Origin: Actinomycetota bacterium
GTDB lineage: Bacteria > Actinomycetota > Actinomycetes > Streptosporangiales > Streptosporangiaceae
Direction: 5' to 3'
NCBI GenBank assembly: GCA_027326205.1
Contig: DAHWEX010000109.1
Span: 1-37,368, forward strand
Length of the DNA stretch: 37,368 bases
The position numbers and the translations under genes are program-made. Every line of letters starts with the position of its first letter. Positions within the stretch are counted from its first letter, which is position 1. This document shows positions 15,017-23,100 of the stretch, in pieces. The notes beneath the pieces are model-generated. The model did no database searches. It was given only the letters and a program-made list of their open reading frames with translations, and was not told the origin of the DNA.

Positions 15017-16072
15017 TTAGTCCGTTGCCGGGCGGCGGCTGGTGGCGGCTTCGGGGGACATCGCCTTGACGATTCGCTCGAGGTCGTCGATGGTCGCGAA
15101 CTCGACGGTGATCTTGCCCTTGCTGCGGCCCATCTCCACCTTGACCCGGGTCTCGAAGAGGTCCGAGAGCCGGTCGGAAAGATGCCGCAAGGCCGGGGCG
15201 ACAGGCTTGGCGGATGTCGGCTTGCGGGCCGGCTTTTCTGGCTTATCGTCGGCGAGCATGACGATCTCTTCGACCGAGCGAACGGACAGCCCCTCGGCCA
15301 CGATGCGGCCCGCGAGGCGCTCTTGCGCCTGGGGATCGTCCATGGACAGCAGCGCCCGGGCATGGCCCGCGCTGATCGTGCCGGCCGCGAGCCGCTTCTG
15401 CACCGTCGGCGGAAGGTGCAGAAGGCGAAGCGTGTTGCTGATGTGCGGCCGGGACCGTCCGACCCGCTGCGCGAGTTGCTCATGGGTGGCGCCGAAGTCA
15501 TCGAGCAGTTGCTGGTACGCGGCGGCCTCCTCAAGCGGGTCGAGTTGCTGCCGGTGCAGGTTCTCCAGCAGGGCGTCGCGTAGCATGTCGGTGTCCGGCG
15601 TCTCGCGGACGATCGCCGGAATGTACTCCAGGCCGGCCTGCTGAGACGCACGCCAGCGACGCTCGCCCATGACGAGCTCGTAGCTTCCCTCGCCGAGCTT
15701 GCGCACCACCACCGGCTGGAGGAGCCCGACCTCGGTGATCGAGGCCGACAGCTCCTCAAGGGCTTCCTCGTCGAAGTTCCGGCGCGGCTGGCGCGGATTC
15801 GGCGTGATGGACCCGACCGCGACTTCTTCGAAGTAGGCTCCCGCTACCTGGCGCAGCCCCGTATCGCGGCCGTCGTTGTCCGCAAGCGGAGCCGCGGGCG
15901 GCTGACCGTAGCTGACATCGGCCGCGCCGCGCGACGCACCAGAGGCGTCCGTGCCCCCCGGGATGAGCGGCGTGCCAGTCATCGTTCCGGTGCCGGTCGC
16001 GGTGCCGGTGCGAGGTGCCTCTGGAATCAGTGCCCCGAGTCCCTTGCCTAGCCCCCGCCGTTGCTGCGCCAC
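15017..16072 (-). CDS. parB: Chromosome partitioning protein ParB
   Basis: A 351-residue ParB. The N-terminal GLGKGLGALIP motif is typical of chromosomal ParB. The nuclease-fold domain carries NPRQPRRNFDEEALEEL and the box GERRWRAS (CTP- and clamp-related arginine patch). The helix-turn-helix segment (ATHEQLAQRVGRSRPHISNTLRLL) binds parS. The ORF-track start at 16357 is too early and would run into the upstream gene; GTG 16072 has AGGAGA five bases upstream and gives the usual N-terminus. Two perfect parS sites sit 120-175 bases upstream, so autoregulation by spreading is likely. Unusually, parA is not next to it: a threonine aldolase and a GNAT gene lie between. Confidence 0.93.
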   Translation of the reverse strand: MAQQRRGLGKGLGALIPEAPRTGTATGTGTMTGTPLIPGGTDASGASRGAADVSYGQPPAAPLADNDGRDTGLRQVAGAYFEEVAVGSITPNPRQPRRNFDEEALEELSASITEVGLLQPVVVRKLGEGSYELVMGERRWRASQQAGLEYIPAIVRETPDTDMLRDALLENLHRQQLDPLEEAAAYQQLLDDFGATHEQLAQRVGRSRPHISNTLRLLHLPPTVQKRLAAGTISAGHARALLSMDDPQAQERLAGRIVAEGLSVRSVEEIVMLADDKPEKPARKPTSAKPVAPALRHLSDRLSDLFETRVKVEMGRSKGKITVEFATIDDLERIVKAMSPEAATSRRPATD

Positions 16073-16190
16073 TGAGTCTCCTGTGTGCGTGCCAGATGTG
16101 TCGCGAAAACGGCGCGAGCCCGTGGAACTCACCGTCGCCTCTCCAATGTAACGGCAACGGGCAGTAGATTTAGCGCCTTCACCATGCCTG

Positions 16191-16204
16191 GTTTCACGTG
16201 AAAC
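16191..16204. other. parS site 1
   Basis: GTTTCACGTGAAAC, a perfect match to the 14-base bacterial parS core, upstream of parB. Confidence 0.92.
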
Positions 16205-16232
16205 GCCGAACGCGTTCGTCGTCGTCGCGCGT

Positions 16233-16246
16233 GTTTCACGTGAAAC
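16233..16246. other. parS site 2
   Basis: A second perfect GTTTCACGTGAAAC, 42 bases (four helical turns) from site 1, between parB and the threonine aldolase stop. Confidence 0.92.
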
Positions 16247-16269
16247 CAGGCAGCCGCGTCCCGCGCCCG

Positions 16270-17316
16270 CTATGCGCTCACCGCGCCGGCCGTGGCGGCG
16301 ATGTCCCGCAGGAAGGCATCGACGTCGCTCGGCTGCGTGTCGAAGGCTGTCATCCACCGGACGACCGACGTTTCCTCGTCCCAGACGTGGAAGGTCCAGT
16401 CACGCTGCAACTCGGCGATGCGCCCGGGTGCCAGCCGGGCGAACACGACATCGGACTGGACCGGGTAGACGATCTCAACCCCCGGGATGTCCGCCAGGCC
16501 CGTCGCCAGCCGTGCCGCCATCGCGTTGGCCTGCCCGGCGTTGGCCAGCCACAGGTCGTCGCCGAGGAGCGCGCTGAACTGCGCCCCGAGGAAGCGCATC
16601 TTCGACGAGAGCTGTCCGTGCTGCTTTCGCAAGTAGCGGGCGTTTGCGCCGTCAGCGTCTTGCATGACGATGACCGCCTCGACCCCCATCGCACCATTCT
16701 TCGTGCCGCCGAAGCTGAGCACGTCCGCGGTGCCGGCCAGGTCCGCGAGCGCGCAGCCAAGGTAGGCCGCGGCATTCGCCAGTCGCGCGCCGTCTAGGAA
16801 CACGCGCAGCCCGTTCGCCGTGCAGAATTCCTTAATCGCCCGCAGTTCGTCGAGCGAGTAACAGGTGCCGAACTCGGTGGACTGGGTGACGGCAACGACG
16901 CCCGGCTGCGCGAAGTGCTCGTCACCGCGCCCGGCCAGCCGGCTCGCGATCGACTCCGGGGTAAGCTTCCCGTCCGGCGCCGGCACGGTCAGCAACTTGG
17001 TCCCGAGCAGTCGCTCGGCCGCGCCGCACTCGTCGGTGTGGATGTGCGCGGACTCGGCGCAGATGACTGCCTCGTGCCGGCCGAGCAGCAGCCCCAGCCC
17101 CAGCACGTTGGCACCGCTGCCGTTCAGGACGAGGTACACGCCACCCTGCGCTCCGGACAGCCGCCGGATCCCGGTGACCGCGCGATCCGTCCACGGGTCC
17201 GCGCCGTAGGCGACAGCGTCCCCGGTGTTGGCCTCGACGATGGCGCGCATGACCGCGGGATGCGTGCCCGCGTGATTGTCGCTGCCAAAGCTCTTCCGTG
17301 AAACTGCCCCGGTCAT
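16270..17316 (-). CDS. Low-specificity L-threonine aldolase family, PLP-dependent
   Basis: A 348-residue fold-type I PLP enzyme predicted to cleave L-threonine or allo-threonine to glycine and acetaldehyde. It shows the N-terminal FGSDNHAG, a His in SAHIHTDE near residue 91 that would stack on the cofactor, FLDGARLANA (Asp 175 contacting the pyridine nitrogen, Arg 178), and the Schiff-base lysine Lys 206 in SFGGTKNG. The ATG has GGAGGA about five bases upstream. It reads toward parB on the same strand, with the two parS sites in the gap. Its presence between parA and parB is not the common order. A role in partitioning is not suggested by the sequence. Confidence 0.88.
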   Translation of the reverse strand: MTGAVSRKSFGSDNHAGTHPAVMRAIVEANTGDAVAYGADPWTDRAVTGIRRLSGAQGGVYLVLNGSGANVLGLGLLLGRHEAVICAESAHIHTDECGAAERLLGTKLLTVPAPDGKLTPESIASRLAGRGDEHFAQPGVVAVTQSTEFGTCYSLDELRAIKEFCTANGLRVFLDGARLANAAAYLGCALADLAGTADVLSFGGTKNGAMGVEAVIVMQDADGANARYLRKQHGQLSSKMRFLGAQFSALLGDDLWLANAGQANAMAARLATGLADIPGVEIVYPVQSDVVFARLAPGRIAELQRDWTFHVWDEETSVVRWMTAFDTQPSDVDAFLRDIAATAGAVSA

Positions 17317-17432
17317 CGGGTCCTCCAGGTAAATATTTCTAGATCATTGGTCTCAGCATTCCCTGCCGTCGGCGGGGTACCATGCCAAAATAGTGGCTAG
17401 TTCACGCTGACCTGATCGGGGATCACAACGGG

Positions 17433-18101
17433 ATGTCACGCCGACTTGTCAATATCACGCTGGATAATCTCGGCGACATTCCGCCGAGTTGCCGCTCGTG
17501 CGTTTTCTGGGAACTCGACCCGATCAGCAAGGCGCGCGCCGAAGCGTCGGATCCCGCACTGGAAAAAGAGTCGTGGATCTCCGCCGCTCTTCTCGAGTGG
17601 GGCAGTTGCGGGAAGATCCTCTACGTCGACGGCGTGCCTGCCGCCTACGTCATGTTCGCGCCGCCGCAATACGTTCCCCGGTCGGTTGCCTTCCCCACGA
17701 GCCCGGTCAGCGCGGACGCCGTGCTCCTCATGACGGCCCGGGTGCTGAGCGAGTTCTCCGGCGGCGGACTCGGCCGCATGCTCATCCAGGGCATGGCGAA
17801 AGACCTCACCCGGCGCGGCGTCCGGGCCATCGAGGCCTTCGGCGACAAGGAGTGGACCGCCCCCGCCTGCGTCCTCCCCGTCGATTACCTGCTCGCGGTC
17901 GGCTTCAAGACCGTCCGCCCGCACCACCGCAACCCCCGCCTGCGCATGGAACTCCGCTCAACCCTCAGCTGGCGCGAAGACGTAGAAGTGGCCCTGGAAC
18001 GCCTCCTCGGCTCCATGACCCCGGAGCGAGTCCTCCGCCCCGCTCCCGCCGTCGTCAGCGCCAAGCTAGCCCCCAGCCCGAACACCCGCATCGCTGACTA
18101 A
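17433..18101 (+). CDS. GNAT family N-acetyltransferase
   Basis: A 222-residue protein with a GNAT-like core. ILYVDGVPAAYVMFAPP forms the early strands, and GGGLGRMLIQGMAKDL (about residues 108-125) is the acetyl-CoA-binding motif A with its (R/Q)xxGxG/A-type loop. RGVRAIEAFG follows. The N-terminal PSCRSCVFWELDP holds two cysteines. The substrate is unknown. A GNAT-like gene near parB is known in this locus of Mycobacterium (Rv3916c-like), so the family may be syntenic although its strand and exact place differ. It is divergent from the threonine aldolase (116 bases) and convergent with parA. The ribosome-binding site is weak. Confidence 0.75.
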   Translation: MSRRLVNITLDNLGDIPPSCRSCVFWELDPISKARAEASDPALEKESWISAALLEWGSCGKILYVDGVPAAYVMFAPPQYVPRSVAFPTSPVSADAVLLMTARVLSEFSGGGLGRMLIQGMAKDLTRRGVRAIEAFGDKEWTAPACVLPVDYLLAVGFKTVRPHHRNPRLRMELRSTLSWREDVEVALERLLGSMTPERVLRPAPAVVSAKLAPSPNTRIAD

Positions 18102-18133
18102 CCGCACAGGCAGACAACCACCGCGCCACCGCG

Positions 18134-18173
18134 CCTCACAGGCACAAAGTAACCCTCACAGGCACGAAGTAAC
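18134..18173. repeat. 20-base tandem duplication between convergent GNAT and parA genes
   Basis: CCTCACAGGCACAAAGTAAC (18134-18153) is followed at once by the same 20 bases with one change, A to G (18154-18173). A shorter echo, GGAAGTAAC, overlaps the parA stop region. No stable hairpin is formed. Confidence 0.8.
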
Positions 18174-18182
18174 AACGACCAG

Positions 18183-19106
18183 TCAGGAAGTAACCGCCCG
18201 GTAAGCCAGCTCCCGCGCGGCCTCGGCATAAGCGACAGCGCCGGAAGAAGCCGGATCGTACGTAATAACCGACTGCCCGTAAGAAGGCGCCTCAGACACA
18301 CGCACCGACCGCGGGATGATCGTCTGCAGTACCACGTCCCCGAAGTGCGACCGTACGTCCTCGGCGACCTGGGTAGCAAGCCGCGTCCGCCCGTCGTACA
18401 TCGTCAGCAGGATCGTAGAGATCCGCAGCTTCGGGTTGAGGTGCCCGCGCACCATCTCCACCGTCCGCAGCAACTGCTCGAGCCCCTCAAGCGCGTAGTA
18501 CTCGCACTGAATCGGGATCAGCACTTCCTCGGCCGCCGCCAGCGCGTTGACGGTGAGCAGTCCGAGCGACGGCGGGCAGTCGATCAGCACATAGTCGAAG
18601 GTGGCCGTGTCGAGCGCCTCGATGGCACGCATCAGCCTGTTCTCACGGGCGACGAGCGGAACGAGTTCGATCTCCGCGCCTGCGAGGTCAATGCTCGCGG
18701 GCGCGCAGTAGAGCCCCGGCATGCCCTCGACCTCGCGCACAACCTCCGTCATCGGGAGTTCCTCGACGAGCACGTGGTACACCGAGTCCACGCCAACGTG
18801 ATGGTCCACGTCCAGCGCGGTCGAGGCGTTACCCTGGGGGTCGAGGTCGATCACCAGCACCCGGATCCCGTGCTGGGAAAGGCTTGCCGCCAGGTTCACC
18901 GCGGTCGTAGTCTTTCCGACGCCGCCCTTCTGGTTGGCGATGGTCATGATCCGGCAGCGATTCGGACGCGGCCAGGCTTCTCGCTTGGCGGCACCGCGGA
19001 CCCCGACGGCTGCCTCGGCCGCCTTCGCAATCGGAGTGTCTCCCGAAGTCACTGGCGCTTCTGGTACCACGACCGAGGCCTCCTGTCCCGTAGGTTGCGG
19101 CGACAT
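18183..19106 (-). CDS. parA: Chromosome partitioning ATPase ParA (Soj)
   Basis: A 307-residue ParA/MinD-type ATPase that partners ParB in origin segregation. A deviant Walker A, KGGVGKTT, starts at residue 60, DLDPQGNAS is the switch region, and VLIDCPPSLGLLT is Walker B. A ~50-residue N-terminal extension precedes the ATPase core, as in other actinomycetes. ATG 19106 is chosen because AAGGAGG lies five bases upstream; the ORF-track start at 19604 adds 166 residues that run into rsmG on no good evidence. A near-perfect parS lies 20 bases upstream of this start. The 208-base gap to rsmG suggests parA has its own promoter. Confidence 0.93.
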   Translation of the reverse strand: MSPQPTGQEASVVVPEAPVTSGDTPIAKAAEAAVGVRGAAKREAWPRPNRCRIMTIANQKGGVGKTTTAVNLAASLSQHGIRVLVIDLDPQGNASTALDVDHHVGVDSVYHVLVEELPMTEVVREVEGMPGLYCAPASIDLAGAEIELVPLVARENRLMRAIEALDTATFDYVLIDCPPSLGLLTVNALAAAEEVLIPIQCEYYALEGLEQLLRTVEMVRGHLNPKLRISTILLTMYDGRTRLATQVAEDVRSHFGDVVLQTIIPRSVRVSEAPSYGQSVITYDPASSGAVAYAEAARELAYRAVTS

Positions 19107-19125
19107 GCGCCCTCCTTTAATGGGT

Positions 19126-19139
19126 GTTCCACGTGAAAC
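19126..19139. other. parS-like site upstream of parA
   Basis: GTTCCACGTGAAAC differs from the perfect core at one base (T to C). It lies just upstream of the parA ribosome-binding site and may couple ParB binding to parA expression. Confidence 0.75.
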
Positions 19140-19314
19140 CGCCGCTACCAGCGCGTTTCGTACCCGATCCGACCCGGGGAGGGATGACAGATCCTCGTGA
19201 CCGCTCACCGACGTACCTCGCAGGACCTGCCCAGGAGATTGAGGCGATGAGAACCCCAGCCGCACTCCGGGCCACCCCAGTCCGGTCACGTCTGGCATCA
19301 GCACCGTTCCCCCG

Positions 19315-20010
19315 TCAGGCCACCCCACGCCGGCTGCGCTGAGCACTCGCTCGCTCCTCTCGGCTGTGTCCGCCCGAAACGCCGCGCTTGCCCAAAACCA
19401 AGCGGACAACGGTGGTCGCAGATACGACCCTACCGTGACCGGCCTGCAGAACCTCCGCACTCCGCACGCCAAGTCGGGAAAGTACCACCTGGGCCGCCTC
19501 GATCTCTTCCTCGGCGGACTTGCCCTTGATCGCGAGCAGTTCACCGCCGGGGCGCAGCAGCGGGACGGCCCAGCCGGCCAGGCGGTCGAGCGGCGCGACG
19601 GCACGGGCCGTCGCGACGTCGGCCTTGATGTGCGCGGCGGCCTTCTCCTCCGCGCGAGCGCGCACCACCGTCGCGTTCTTCAGTCCCAGTTCGGCGACGC
19701 ACTCCTCAAGGAAAACCGAACGCCGCAGCAGCGGTTCGAGGAGCACCACATCGAGTGAGGGCCGCAGCATCGCCAGCACGATCCCGGGCAACCCGGCACC
19801 AGAGCCGATGTCCACCAGCACTCCGCGCTCGGGCAGCAGTTCCGCGACCACCGCGCAGTTGACCAGGTGCCGGTCCCACAGGCGCTCGGTCTCCCGCGGA
19901 CCGATCAGCCCGCGGGTGACCCCCTCGGTGGCGAGCAGTTCCTCGTACCGGCAGGCCTGTTCCAGCGCTTCGGCGAAGACGCCGACGGCCTCGGGGCCGG
20001 GGGCGGCCAC
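19315..20010 (-). CDS. rsmG: 16S rRNA (guanine-N7)-methyltransferase RsmG (GidB)
   Basis: A 231-residue SAM-dependent methyltransferase predicted to modify G527 (E. coli numbering) of 16S rRNA in the 530 loop; loss gives low-level streptomycin resistance in several bacteria. The SAM motif VLVDIGSGAGLPGIVLA is clear. ERLWDRHLVNC before it and RAVAPLDRLAGWAVPLLRPGG after it are RsmG family phrases. The start is GTG 20010, 11 bases after the jag stop, so it is probably co-transcribed with jag. The C-terminal ~20 residues are a basic tail (REERASAQRSRRGVA). Confidence 0.93.
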   Translation of the reverse strand: MAAPGPEAVGVFAEALEQACRYEELLATEGVTRGLIGPRETERLWDRHLVNCAVVAELLPERGVLVDIGSGAGLPGIVLAMLRPSLDVVLLEPLLRRSVFLEECVAELGLKNATVVRARAEEKAAAHIKADVATARAVAPLDRLAGWAVPLLRPGGELLAIKGKSAEEEIEAAQVVLSRLGVRSAEVLQAGHGRVVSATTVVRLVLGKRGVSGGHSREERASAQRSRRGVA

Positions 20011-20021
20011 AGCGCTTCGCC

Positions 20022-20633
20022 TCAGCCGGCCGGGAAGACCACCACGCGCCGGTTCGGCTCCTCGCCCTCCGACTCGCTCCGCAGCCCGGCGAGCGCGACA
20101 GCATCGTGGATGATCTTCCGCTCGAACGGGGACATGGCACGCAACGTCTTCGGCTCCCCGGTCTGCGCGACCTCCGAGGCCACGGTGCGACCGAGTTCGG
20201 TGAGTTCCAGGCGGCGCCGTGCGCGGAAGCCGCCGACGTCGAGCATGAGCCGCGCCCGGGATCCGGTCTTGCGATGCACGGCAAGCCGGGTCAGTTCCTG
20301 CAGTGCCTCGAGCACTTCGCCGTCGTCACCGACCAGTTCATCGAGCGTCGCCCCCACCACGGACACGACGGCGCGGTCGCCTTCCACGTCCATGTCGATG
20401 TCGCCGTCAAGGTCCGCGATATCGAGGAGGCCCTCGATGTAGTCGGCGGCGATCTCGCCCTCTTCTTCGAGAGAGCTCAGATCGTCGTCGCCATCTTCGT
20501 CAGTGTCTTCGTTCTCGTCGACCTCGTTGTCGTCGACCTCATCGTCGTCGACCTCATCGTCCAGGTCGTCATCCGCTTCGACGAGTTCGTCGCCCTCGAC
20601 CACGCTGCTCAGTTCCTGCTCCTGACCTACCAT
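20022..20633 (-). CDS. jag: Jag/KhpB-type RNA-binding protein (KH plus R3H) with acidic N-terminus
   Basis: A 203-residue protein from ATG 20633, which has GAAGGG about nine bases upstream; GTG 20666 (214 residues) is an alternative. The first ~55 residues are extremely acidic (DDD, VDE and DED runs from a near-repeated codon pattern) in place of the Jag_N domain of Firmicutes. Then comes a KH domain (about 85-140) whose loop reads GDDG at residues 102-105, and an R3H domain with the Arg-x3-His pair at 172 and 176 (RKIIH). The ALQELTRLAVHRKTG phrase after the KH loop is typical of actinobacterial Jag. It lies between yidC and rsmG, the usual place. A role in small-RNA or mRNA binding is inferred from the family. 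Confidence 0.9.
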   Translation of the reverse strand: MVGQEQELSSVVEGDELVEADDDLDDEVDDDEVDDNEVDENEDTDEDGDDDLSSLEEEGEIAADYIEGLLDIADLDGDIDMDVEGDRAVVSVVGATLDELVGDDGEVLEALQELTRLAVHRKTGSRARLMLDVGGFRARRRLELTELGRTVASEVAQTGEPKTLRAMSPFERKIIHDAVALAGLRSESEGEEPNRRVVVFPAG

Positions 20634-20778
20634 CGTGCCGAACCCTTCACCGGGACCATCCCCCACAGCCGCTCACCCCACGCTTCAGACTGACCAACCG
20701 AAGATTCCGCATCTAGCCTCCCAGCACCACAGACCCGCAGGTCCGATACCACCACAGTCGTGACGCTAACTCTCGTCC

Positions 20779-21906
20779 TCACCTCTTGCCCGTGTTGCGC
20801 CTACTGCGTGTCTGCCGGCTCGGCTGCTGCCGGACGGTCTTGGTCTGCGGAGCTTCAGGAACATCCTGCGGCTCCTCCTTCTTGCCGAACCGCTTCAGCA
20901 TCCCCGAGCCGTTCGAGGTCCCGTTGACCGCCGGCTTCGCGGCCGGCTTGGGGTCGGCCGGCTTGGGGTCGACCGCCTTGGTTCCCGTCTTGGCCGCGGT
21001 GCCCGGCGCACTGGCCGACGTGCCCTTGGCCGCGGCGCTCTTGACGGTAACGCTCTTGGCGGTGGTTCCCGGGTTGCCGGTCGCCGCCTGCGTCGCGGAC
21101 GCATCAACGGTAGCGCTCCCGACCACCGGAAGCCTGCGGAACAGGAAGTGCTGCTGCCCCAGCGTCCAGACGTTGGTGGTGACCCAGTAGATGACGAGGC
21201 CGAACTGCCAGTACAGGCCGCTCAGCGCGAAGAACGGCGCAATGTACATCATGTTCTTCGACATCGCGGCCGCGGCCGCGGCACCCGGCTGCTCCGGGTC
21301 CGGCGGGGTCTGGTTCATCATGCCGCGCCGCTGGCTCTGCTTCATCGTGAGGAACGTGGTGCCGGCGCTGACGAGGACGAAGAGCAAGATGACGACCCGC
21401 TGCGGCCACCACTGCTCGCCGACGATCGGCCGCAGGAAGCTGTCCGCGAGCGTGGCACCGAGGATGTGCGCGTGGCTGGCGTTCGTCACCATCGCCACGG
21501 TGAGCCCGTACGCCGGCGTCCCGGTCTTCCATTCCGCGATCGCCTTCAGCACGTTGAACAGCGCCCAGAAGACCGGCATCTGCGCGAGCAGCGGGAGGCA
21601 GCCGCCCAGCGGGTTGGCGCCGTTCTCCCGGTAGAGCTTCATCGTCTCTTCGTTGAGCTTCTGCTTGTCGTTCTTGTGCTTCTTGCGGAGCTCCGCGACC
21701 AGCGGAGCGACCGCCTGCATCTTCAGCATGGAGTTCCGCTGCTTGATGAACAGCGGAACCATGAGGAGCCGCATCAGCACCACGAGGATGACGATCGCCA
21801 GGCTCCACGTCCAGCCGCTCGTCGCGCCGAACACCGGCGCGAGCACGGAGACGATCCGCATCATCACCCAGGCGACCGCGTTGAATAGCGGGTTGAGGAA
21901 GCTCAC
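20779..21906 (-). CDS. yidC: Membrane protein insertase YidC
   Basis: A 375-residue Oxa1/YidC/Alb3 protein that inserts and folds membrane proteins with or without SecYEG. It has about five membrane segments and no large periplasmic P1 domain, as in Gram-positives. The functionally important Arg is near residue 46 ([11 protein letters not shown]). The cytoplasmic hairpin ([22 protein letters not shown]) and [21 protein letters not shown] are signatures. After residue ~290 there is a low-complexity Ala/Pro/Lys/Gly tail ending in a very basic stretch, possibly ribosome-binding. GTG 21906 is chosen: AAGGAG lies seven bases upstream and it overlaps the yidD stop by four bases. The ORF-track start adds 30 unrelated residues. 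Confidence 0.95.
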   Translation of the reverse strand: MSFLNPLFNAVAWVMMRIVSVLAPVFGATSGWTWSLAIVILVVLMRLLMVPLFIKQRNSMLKMQAVAPLVAELRKKHKNDKQKLNEETMKLYRENGANPLGGCLPLLAQMPVFWALFNVLKAIAEWKTGTPAYGLTVAMVTNASHAHILGATLADSFLRPIVGEQWWPQRVVILLFVLVSAGTTFLTMKQSQRRGMMNQTPPDPEQPGAAAAAAMSKNMMYIAPFFALSGLYWQFGLVIYWVTTNVWTLGQQHFLFRRLPVVGSATVDASATQAATGNPGTTAKSVTVKSAAAKGTSASAPGTAAKTGTKAVDPKPADPKPAAKPAVNGTSNGSGMLKRFGKKEEPQDVPEAPQTKTVRQQPSRQTRSRRNTGKR

Positions 21907-22184
21907 AGGACAACTCCTTGAGGCCGGGGAGGCACGGGATCGTATCCACCGGGGTTGAAGGGATGGCAGCGGGCGAGCCGACGAACGGCAAGCCACAGTC
22001 CGCGCACCGCCCCGTGCGTGCGAAGTGCCTCAACGGCGTACTCGCTGCAGGAGGGGTAGAACCGACAGGAGGGGGGAAGCAAGGGGCTGATGAAGCGGCG
22101 GTACCCGATCACGGGCACGATAAGAACCCGTGCCGCCAACGTCGGCACGGGTTCGTCTGCCGAGCTCATCTTCGATGCGCTCAT
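21903..22184 (-). CDS. yidD: Membrane protein insertion efficiency factor YidD
   Basis: A 93-residue member of the YidD family (formerly a hypothetical haemolysin domain), with the core [15 protein letters not shown] and the end [13 protein letters not shown]. It assists YidC-dependent insertion. The ATG at 22184 overlaps the rnpA stop (ATGA) and its own stop overlaps the yidC GTG, so rnpA, yidD and yidC form a tightly coupled run. ATG 22169 is a possible alternative. The ORF-track start at 22304 lies inside rnpA and is unlikely. Confidence 0.9.
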   Translation of the reverse strand: MSASKMSSADEPVPTLAARVLIVPVIGYRRFISPLLPPSCRFYPSCSEYAVEALRTHGAVRGLWLAVRRLARCHPFNPGGYDPVPPRPQGVVL

Positions 22185-22552
22185 ACCTGATGCGCCCCAA
22201 CCTGCCGCCGCAGCAGTCGTCCGAGCACCAGGTCGAGATCGGCGGCCAGTTCCGCCTGGCTTGCGCCAGCGGCGGCCGGATGAGCGCGCACCACGAGCGA
22301 GCACCCCGGGGGAAGGCAGGCGAGACGCCCGCGCATCAACTCCCGGAGCCGTCGCTTTACCCGGTTGCGCACCACTGCCGAGCCAACCGCACGGCTAACT
22401 ACAAAGCCTACCTTCGGCCCGGCGTCCTCGGGTACGGCCCCGGCGGCGAGAAGCACGGATGCGGACAGAGTCGCACCGCCCGCCCGGCGGCCAGAGCGCA
22501 GCACGCTCTTGAATTCCTCCGGGCGTCTCATCCGCGATCGCTGCGGCAGCAC
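22181..22552 (-). CDS. rnpA: Ribonuclease P protein component
   Basis: A 123-residue basic protein that binds the RNase P RNA for tRNA 5' maturation. [17 protein letters not shown] is the N-terminal family phrase, and [26 protein letters not shown] contains the conserved RNR motif. The start is GTG 22552, with GGAGGGG a few bases upstream. It follows rpmH by 78 bases, the universal rpmH-rnpA order. A consensus DnaA box lies in that gap, abutting the rpmH stop. Confidence 0.94.
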   Translation of the reverse strand: MLPQRSRMRRPEEFKSVLRSGRRAGGATLSASVLLAAGAVPEDAGPKVGFVVSRAVGSAVVRNRVKRRLRELMRGRLACLPPGCSLVVRAHPAAAGASQAELAADLDLVLGRLLRRQVGAHQV

Positions 22553-22621
22553 GACCCCTCCAGCGAAGTTAGATGCGGCTGGTCGGTGGCACCGCCCACT
22601 GCCCTTCGCGCATCTACAGGC

Positions 22622-22630
22622 TGTGGATAA
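22622..22630. other. DnaA box between rnpA and rpmH
   Basis: TTATCCACA on the minus strand, a perfect consensus box directly after the rpmH stop codon. Confidence 0.75.
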
Positions 22631-22768
22631 TCAAACGGCCAGCTGCTCGCGGCCCTTGCGGCGGCGCGCGGCGAGAACGGCGCGGCCAGCCCGGGTGCGC
22701 ATCCGCTCGCGGAAGCCGTGGACCTTCGCCCGCCGACGGTTGTTCGGCTGGAATGTACGCTTGCTCAC
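22631..22768 (-). CDS. rpmH: 50S ribosomal protein L34
   Basis: Too short for the ORF track. The minus strand from GTG 22768 encodes 45 residues: [19 protein letters not shown], then [12 protein letters not shown] and a basic end, [11 protein letters not shown]. This is the canonical L34 sequence with its [11 protein letters not shown] start. GGAG lies about six bases upstream. It heads the rpmH-rnpA-yidD-yidC run and is divergent from dnaA. A good housekeeping promoter is found about 140 bases upstream. Confidence 0.96.
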   Translation of the reverse strand: MSKRTFQPNNRRRAKVHGFRERMRTRAGRAVLAARRRKGREQLAV

Positions 22769-22852
22769 TGGAACTCCAGGTCTTCGTCTTCGGGAATCTT
22801 CGGAAAGATGTCCTCAATCAAGGGCATACATGCCGTACGCCGCGGCCAGGCA

Positions 22853-22872
22853 CTTACCTGACGTCAGGCAAG
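22853..22872. promoter_or_regulatory. Palindrome in the rpmH leader
   Basis: CTTACCTGACGTCAGGCAAG has a perfect 12-base dyad, CCTGACGTCAGG, extended to 20 bases with one mismatched pair. It could be a protein-binding site or an RNA hairpin in the rpmH 5' leader. Confidence 0.45.
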
Positions 22873-22907
22873 GCAGCACTGCAGACGCGACATGGGTCAG
22901 CCTGTTA

Positions 22908-22936
22908 ACGGTAAGGGTGATCCGCTCCCAGGTCAA
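22908..22936 (-). promoter_or_regulatory. Housekeeping promoter of rpmH-rnpA
   Basis: On the minus strand TTGACC (22936-22931), a 17-base spacer, then TACCGT (22913-22908), which fits the sigma-70/HrdB-type consensus. The predicted start near 22901 gives a leader of about 130 bases to rpmH. Confidence 0.7.
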
Positions 22937-23079
22937 ACTGGACTCGCAACACCGCGATTTCCACAACGTATCCACGGCCGGCGACTTAGGCTGTGGAAAA
23001 CAAGGTTCACGGGCCGCCGTCCGGGGGGGCGGCTATCGCGCCGGAGTGGGGAAACCGCACTGTAGCGCACTTCACACCT

Positions 23080-23100
23080 TGTGGATGAACCTGTGGACAA
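23080..23100. other. Two DnaA boxes upstream of dnaA
   Basis: TGTGGATGA (23080-23088, near consensus) and TGTGGACAA (23092-23100, perfect TTGTCCACA on the minus strand), spaced 12 bases. They lie about 80-100 bases before the dnaA start, placed for autorepression. Confidence 0.7.

Noticed and set aside
16073-16357. Longer ParB start and the shadow ORFs over the parS sites
   Set aside because: The added 95 residues are translated parS and intergenic DNA and run into the threonine aldolase gene; GTG 16072 has a good ribosome-binding site.
19107-19604. Longer ParA start
   Set aside because: It overlaps rsmG and intergenic DNA; ATG 19106 has AAGGAGG and the expected N-terminus.
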